64,000 bases of DNA, taken from Bacteroides sp. (lineage in GTDB: Bacteria; Bacteroidota; Bacteroidia; Bacteroidales; Muribaculaceae). The stretch covers positions 1 through 64,000 of the forward strand of contig JAAVCX010000028.1 in NCBI GenBank assembly GCA_014802105.1, in the 5' to 3' direction. Below the pieces are notes generated by a model. That model searched no databases. It was given only the letters and a program-made list of their open reading frames with translations, and had not been told where the DNA came from. Positions 63,201-64,000 of this stretch are shown piece by piece (position 1 is the first letter of the stretch; every line of letters starts with the position of its first letter). The position numbers and the translations under genes are program-made.

Positions 63201-64000
63201 CGATATGTATCCGAGGGTGGAGTTGAGGGTGTACTCAGAGGAAGCCAGCAGTCGGGCCGACTCAACTTTCTCGTAGTCGCTACCTCCGTCGATACCATAG
63301 GCGGCCAGCGGGGCCAGGGCTTGGGTGACGGTTGAAATGTTGCGTGCGCCGGGATAGTCCTCGGAGATGACGCGAAGCAGGTTGTTGGAGGAGTTGGAGG
63401 GGACTGAGACGGCGAGGTCAGGCTGCCAGTAGTCGCTGGCGAGCACACGGTTTTCGCCGAGATCCTGGAAGGCCACGAAGTCGCGGCTCTGCTCGAAGTG
63501 GCTGTTGCGGTTGGTGACCCATACTTCGATGCGTGTGATGTTGATGCCCGAGGAGACAAAGGGGAGGCGCGAGGCAAAGGTGTCGTAGTTGTCGCGGAAG
63601 TATTGGGCCAGGAAGAAGTGGCGGTTCTGGTCGTAGTCGGCGGCGCTGATGCTGAAGTCAGTGGTCTGGGAGCCTCCTTTAGAGTTGACGGTGGTGGACT
63701 GGGAGTTCTGCTGAGAGACCAATGCTGTGGCCGTGAGTTTGCCAAACTGGAGTTTTGTCTTGATGCCGAAGAGCGCGGTGCTACCCCTGATGAGCGACGA
63801 GCCTGTGGTCATGGAAACGTTGCCGGCTTCGATTGACTTGACTATATCGTCCTCCTTGCCTTCATAGGCGAGCTTGATGTTTTTGGAGTCGAAGTCAAAG
63901 GTAGCGTCGGTGTTGTAGCTCATGTTGAAGTTCATGCGGTCGCCAACCGAGGCCTGTATATTGGCCTGTATCTTCTGGTCGAAGTCGAAGTAGGTCTTGC
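57168..64000 (-). CDS. sprA: Cell-surface protein SprA/Sov, T9SS outer membrane translocon, N-terminus outside window
   Basis: The frame covers the C-terminal 2277 or so residues and stays open to the window edge (KTYFDFDQKIQANIQ before MNFNMSYN). SprA is the giant 36-strand barrel that exports type IX secretion cargo. Family marks are GDRMNFNMSYNTDATFDFD, DDFESTQIGIDLRSPYSW, MRRMDNTNFEASNIEYVQFW and the C-terminal barrel ending TSFGFNFNLSLAR. It is strongly GC-biased, and several long antisense frames are shadows. Its 3' end is duplicated at 54606-54697. Confidence 0.95.
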   Translation of the reverse strand, partial: KTYFDFDQKIQANIQASVGDRMNFNMSYNTDATFDFDSKNIKLAYEGKEDDIVKSIEAGNVSMTTGSSLIRGSTALFGIKTKLQFGKLTATALVSQQNSQSTTVNSKGGSQTTDFSISAADYDQNRHFFLAQYFRDNYDTFASRLPFVSSGINITRIEVWVTNRNSHFEQSRDFVAFQDLGENRVLASDYWQPDLAVSVPSNSSNNLLRVISEDYPGARNISTVTQALAPLAAYGIDGGSDYEKVESARLLASSEYTLNSTLGYISLKTALSSDEVLGVAYEYTYGGKTYKVGEFSADITTTASSLYLKMLKSTTIDPRQPLWKLMMKNVYSLGAFQVQKNNFRLNVKYLSDTTGTEINYLPVPSIADQPLLRVTGLDNIDSNQATNPDGFFDFIEGYTILSSQGKIIFPVAEPFGSNLERKIDDPVLAERYVYKELYDSTLVIAKQFADKNKFVLTGHYQASSGSQIRLNAMNVPRGSVVVTAGGVTLRENSDYTVDYTMGIVTITNQSIIDSGQNISVTLENQSLFSTQRKTLLGLDLNYQFNKDFSLGGTLMHFSEKALTEKVNIGDEVVNNTMWGLNTRYTTRFQWLTNLLNKIPTVNAEAPSTLALQAEFAQLMPHAQKSGSTRGSSYIDDFESTQIGIDLRSPYSWFLSATPYDPSPGALFPEAALSNNVDYGKNRALLNWYYIDRMFTERNSSLCPGYIKSDPKQMNNPYIREVTSKEIFPGRELTYGESNTIQTLNLSFYPTERGPYNLDADGVNPDGSLSDPEKRWGGIMRRMDNTNFEASNIEYVQFWMLSPFLDPDADNLSGGDLYINFGEVSEDILKDGLKTYENGNPVDGNEQFMQETVWGKVSSQNSLTYAFDNNSSARPIQDVGLDGLKNDLEFGFSSYAEYLDKLRSRLDASTIAAMEQDKFSPFNDPAGDNYHFYRGYDYDEQRLGVLERYKRYNGVEGNSLSPDDAPDPLYQSSRALPDVEDINQDNTLNEYERYYQYRVSIRPEDLEVGRNFITDKQTSLVINNDGSTQEVVWYQFKIPLAAYEKIVGNINDFSTIRFARMYMTGFKATTHLRFATLELVKGEWRPYKFNLNTRGDAPAEGELDVSVVNIEENAGREPVNYVLPPGVSRISDPSQSQIVQLNEQSISLKVTGLQPGDGRGVYKNTLLDMRNYKRLQMWIHAEQLIDDKTDLRNGQVAAFIRLGSDVRSNYYEYEVPLDLTPPGHYTDAERSAVWPAANFMDLVLQQLVDLKKERNHAKNDNTPGVGYAIPYSKRDPSNERCRMTVVGNPSLSDVRVMMVGVRNNASTVKDATVWLNELKVTDFNNSGGWAAKGNVNLGLSDIGTLNFAAHKETAGFGAVDQALNSRRMDDYEQYSFAMQIDAGRFLPESFKLRAPIYYSVTKEKTTPKYNPLDQDVELKDALDACTTKAQKDSILNYAVDHSTVKNFSISGLKFDVKSKNPMPWDPANFTVNFSFNKQSKSDPTTEYEYTNDYRGSLQYTYSPYAKPLRPLAFIKSKSKHLKFFKEWELNYLPTTISFLTTISRYYYELQTRSETDNDFQLPVSVSKNFTWDRQLAIAWNLTKSLSVNFNSNTSARIEETMGAVNRRLFPDKYREWKDTVIQSLLHLGTPWAYNQSFVVSYKAPFSKIPVLDWLTGNVSYNATYRWDRGAEVDGVSMGNSIANQAAWNADGRVNIESIYRKWAFTKEIDNRFQAKRSSAAKRKPRVFERTMALKPDTTITLRHNLRVKKIKVTAVDATTNKPIRIETRIEDPATLTVLTRGTQNVKFKVTEVMADRKPLWRDLAEHGVRFLMAPRSINVRYRDTRSLSLPLYRPSVGNLLGQTRSYGPMAPGVGFAFGFEGDGFIDKALKRGWLITDDGQTSPANSARTREINLELNLEPAKGLKILLTTNRTDNRSRSTQFMYENMPTTYAGSYTKTHVAMRTALRHFKADNGYASEAFDKFLSNIPVIAARYEAQYAGVTYPTGGFMDGNINAGNPYNPLVGTVSPTSSDVLIPAFISAYSGTDPHKQYLSPFPSLAHALPNWRVTYDGLINLGRLGNIFKSFTLSHAYQCTYSVGSYSSFLNWAPSPENPAIGFTPDGITGDPIPSTRYNISSVAITEKFAPLIGASATLKNNMTVSAEYRDSRTLTLNTSAGQVVEANQRGITLGLGYKVIGFNTVLKMKGSGHGISNDLTVNGDLSFAETQALIRRIETAYTQATSGTRTLNINIAANYIMSRRLTIGAFFDHQVNTPIVSSSSYPTTNTSFGFNFNLSLAR

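Overview
This window looks like a chromosome segment of a gut Bacteroidales, most likely the Muribaculaceae (Duncaniella/Muribaculum-like). This is an inference from several signs. There is a SusC/SusD pair with DUF4843 and PKD-like lipoproteins, a pdxJ-exbB-exbD-tonB cluster next to nadK, DUF4301 and DUF4494 proteins, a SprA-type type IX secretion translocon, and BspA-like leucine-rich repeat proteins. Promoters follow the Bacteroidota pattern (TTTG, about 20 bp, TAnnTTTG). Core genes are moderately GC-rich with strong third-position GC, which creates many long antisense shadow frames. Several accessory genes are clearly AT-richer.

Layout. 1-3.7 kb (minus): a truncated MFS transporter, guanine deaminase and an OmpA-family protein. 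4.0-10.0 kb (plus): a D-xylose module (Nudix-type regulator, xylB, xylA, xylE) followed by a KDPG/KHG aldolase. 10.1-14.2 kb: a DUF4143 ATPase (minus), then uxuA and an SDR fructuronate reductase (plus), and a possible 32-residue protein. 14.3-18.3 kb: ispD, recG, tRNA-Leu(CAA) and an unusual PTPS/QueD-like protein with a zinc ribbon. 18.4-24.8 kb (minus): a tightly packed six-gene accessory operon (DUF6175-like, four other exported proteins, one PD-(D/E)XK nuclease-like protein) behind a long structured leader. 24.9-29.2 kb (minus): nitroreductase, EngB, GNAT, DUF4301. 29.4-31.3 kb (plus): rplY, pth and an S4 protein. 31.4 kb: an ORF6N-domain protein. 32.8-41.0 kb (plus): SusC, SusD, DUF4843, PKD-like and thioredoxin-fold proteins. 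41.5-45.4 kb: a 1301-residue leucine-rich repeat surface protein. 46-50.4 kb (minus): tRNA-Ser(GCT), yraN, obgE, yggS, DUF4494, nadK and an ACT-like protein that lacks its CBS pair. 50.5-53.3 kb (plus): pdxJ, exbB, exbD, tonB. 53.4-54.1 kb (minus): an L,D-transpeptidase. 54.2-57.2 kb: a small unrecognised gene and a cassette (DUF2971 plus leucine-rich repeat protein) bounded by two perfect 92-bp copies of the 3' end of sprA. 57.2-64 kb (minus): sprA, cut by the window edge.

How the parts work together. Xylose enters by XylE, is isomerised by XylA and phosphorylated by XylB, probably under the Nudix-type sensor. UxuA, the SDR reductase and the aldolase belong to hexuronate catabolism. ExbB/ExbD/TonB energise receptors such as the SusC-like protein. 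SprA is the translocon that would export proteins with C-terminal sorting signals, and the large leucine-rich repeat protein is a plausible client.

Most unusual signals. (1) Two diverged copies of one structured RNA element, 32 kb apart. Both have an identical 9-nt apical loop, a perfectly conserved 7-nt complementary sequence (possible pseudoknot) and different but intact stems. Each leads an AT-rich operon. (2) The 92-bp duplication of the sprA 3' end flanking a cassette that carries one of these RNAs. (3) The six-gene exported-protein/nuclease operon behind the other RNA copy. (4) Several unexplained dispersed and palindromic repeat families.
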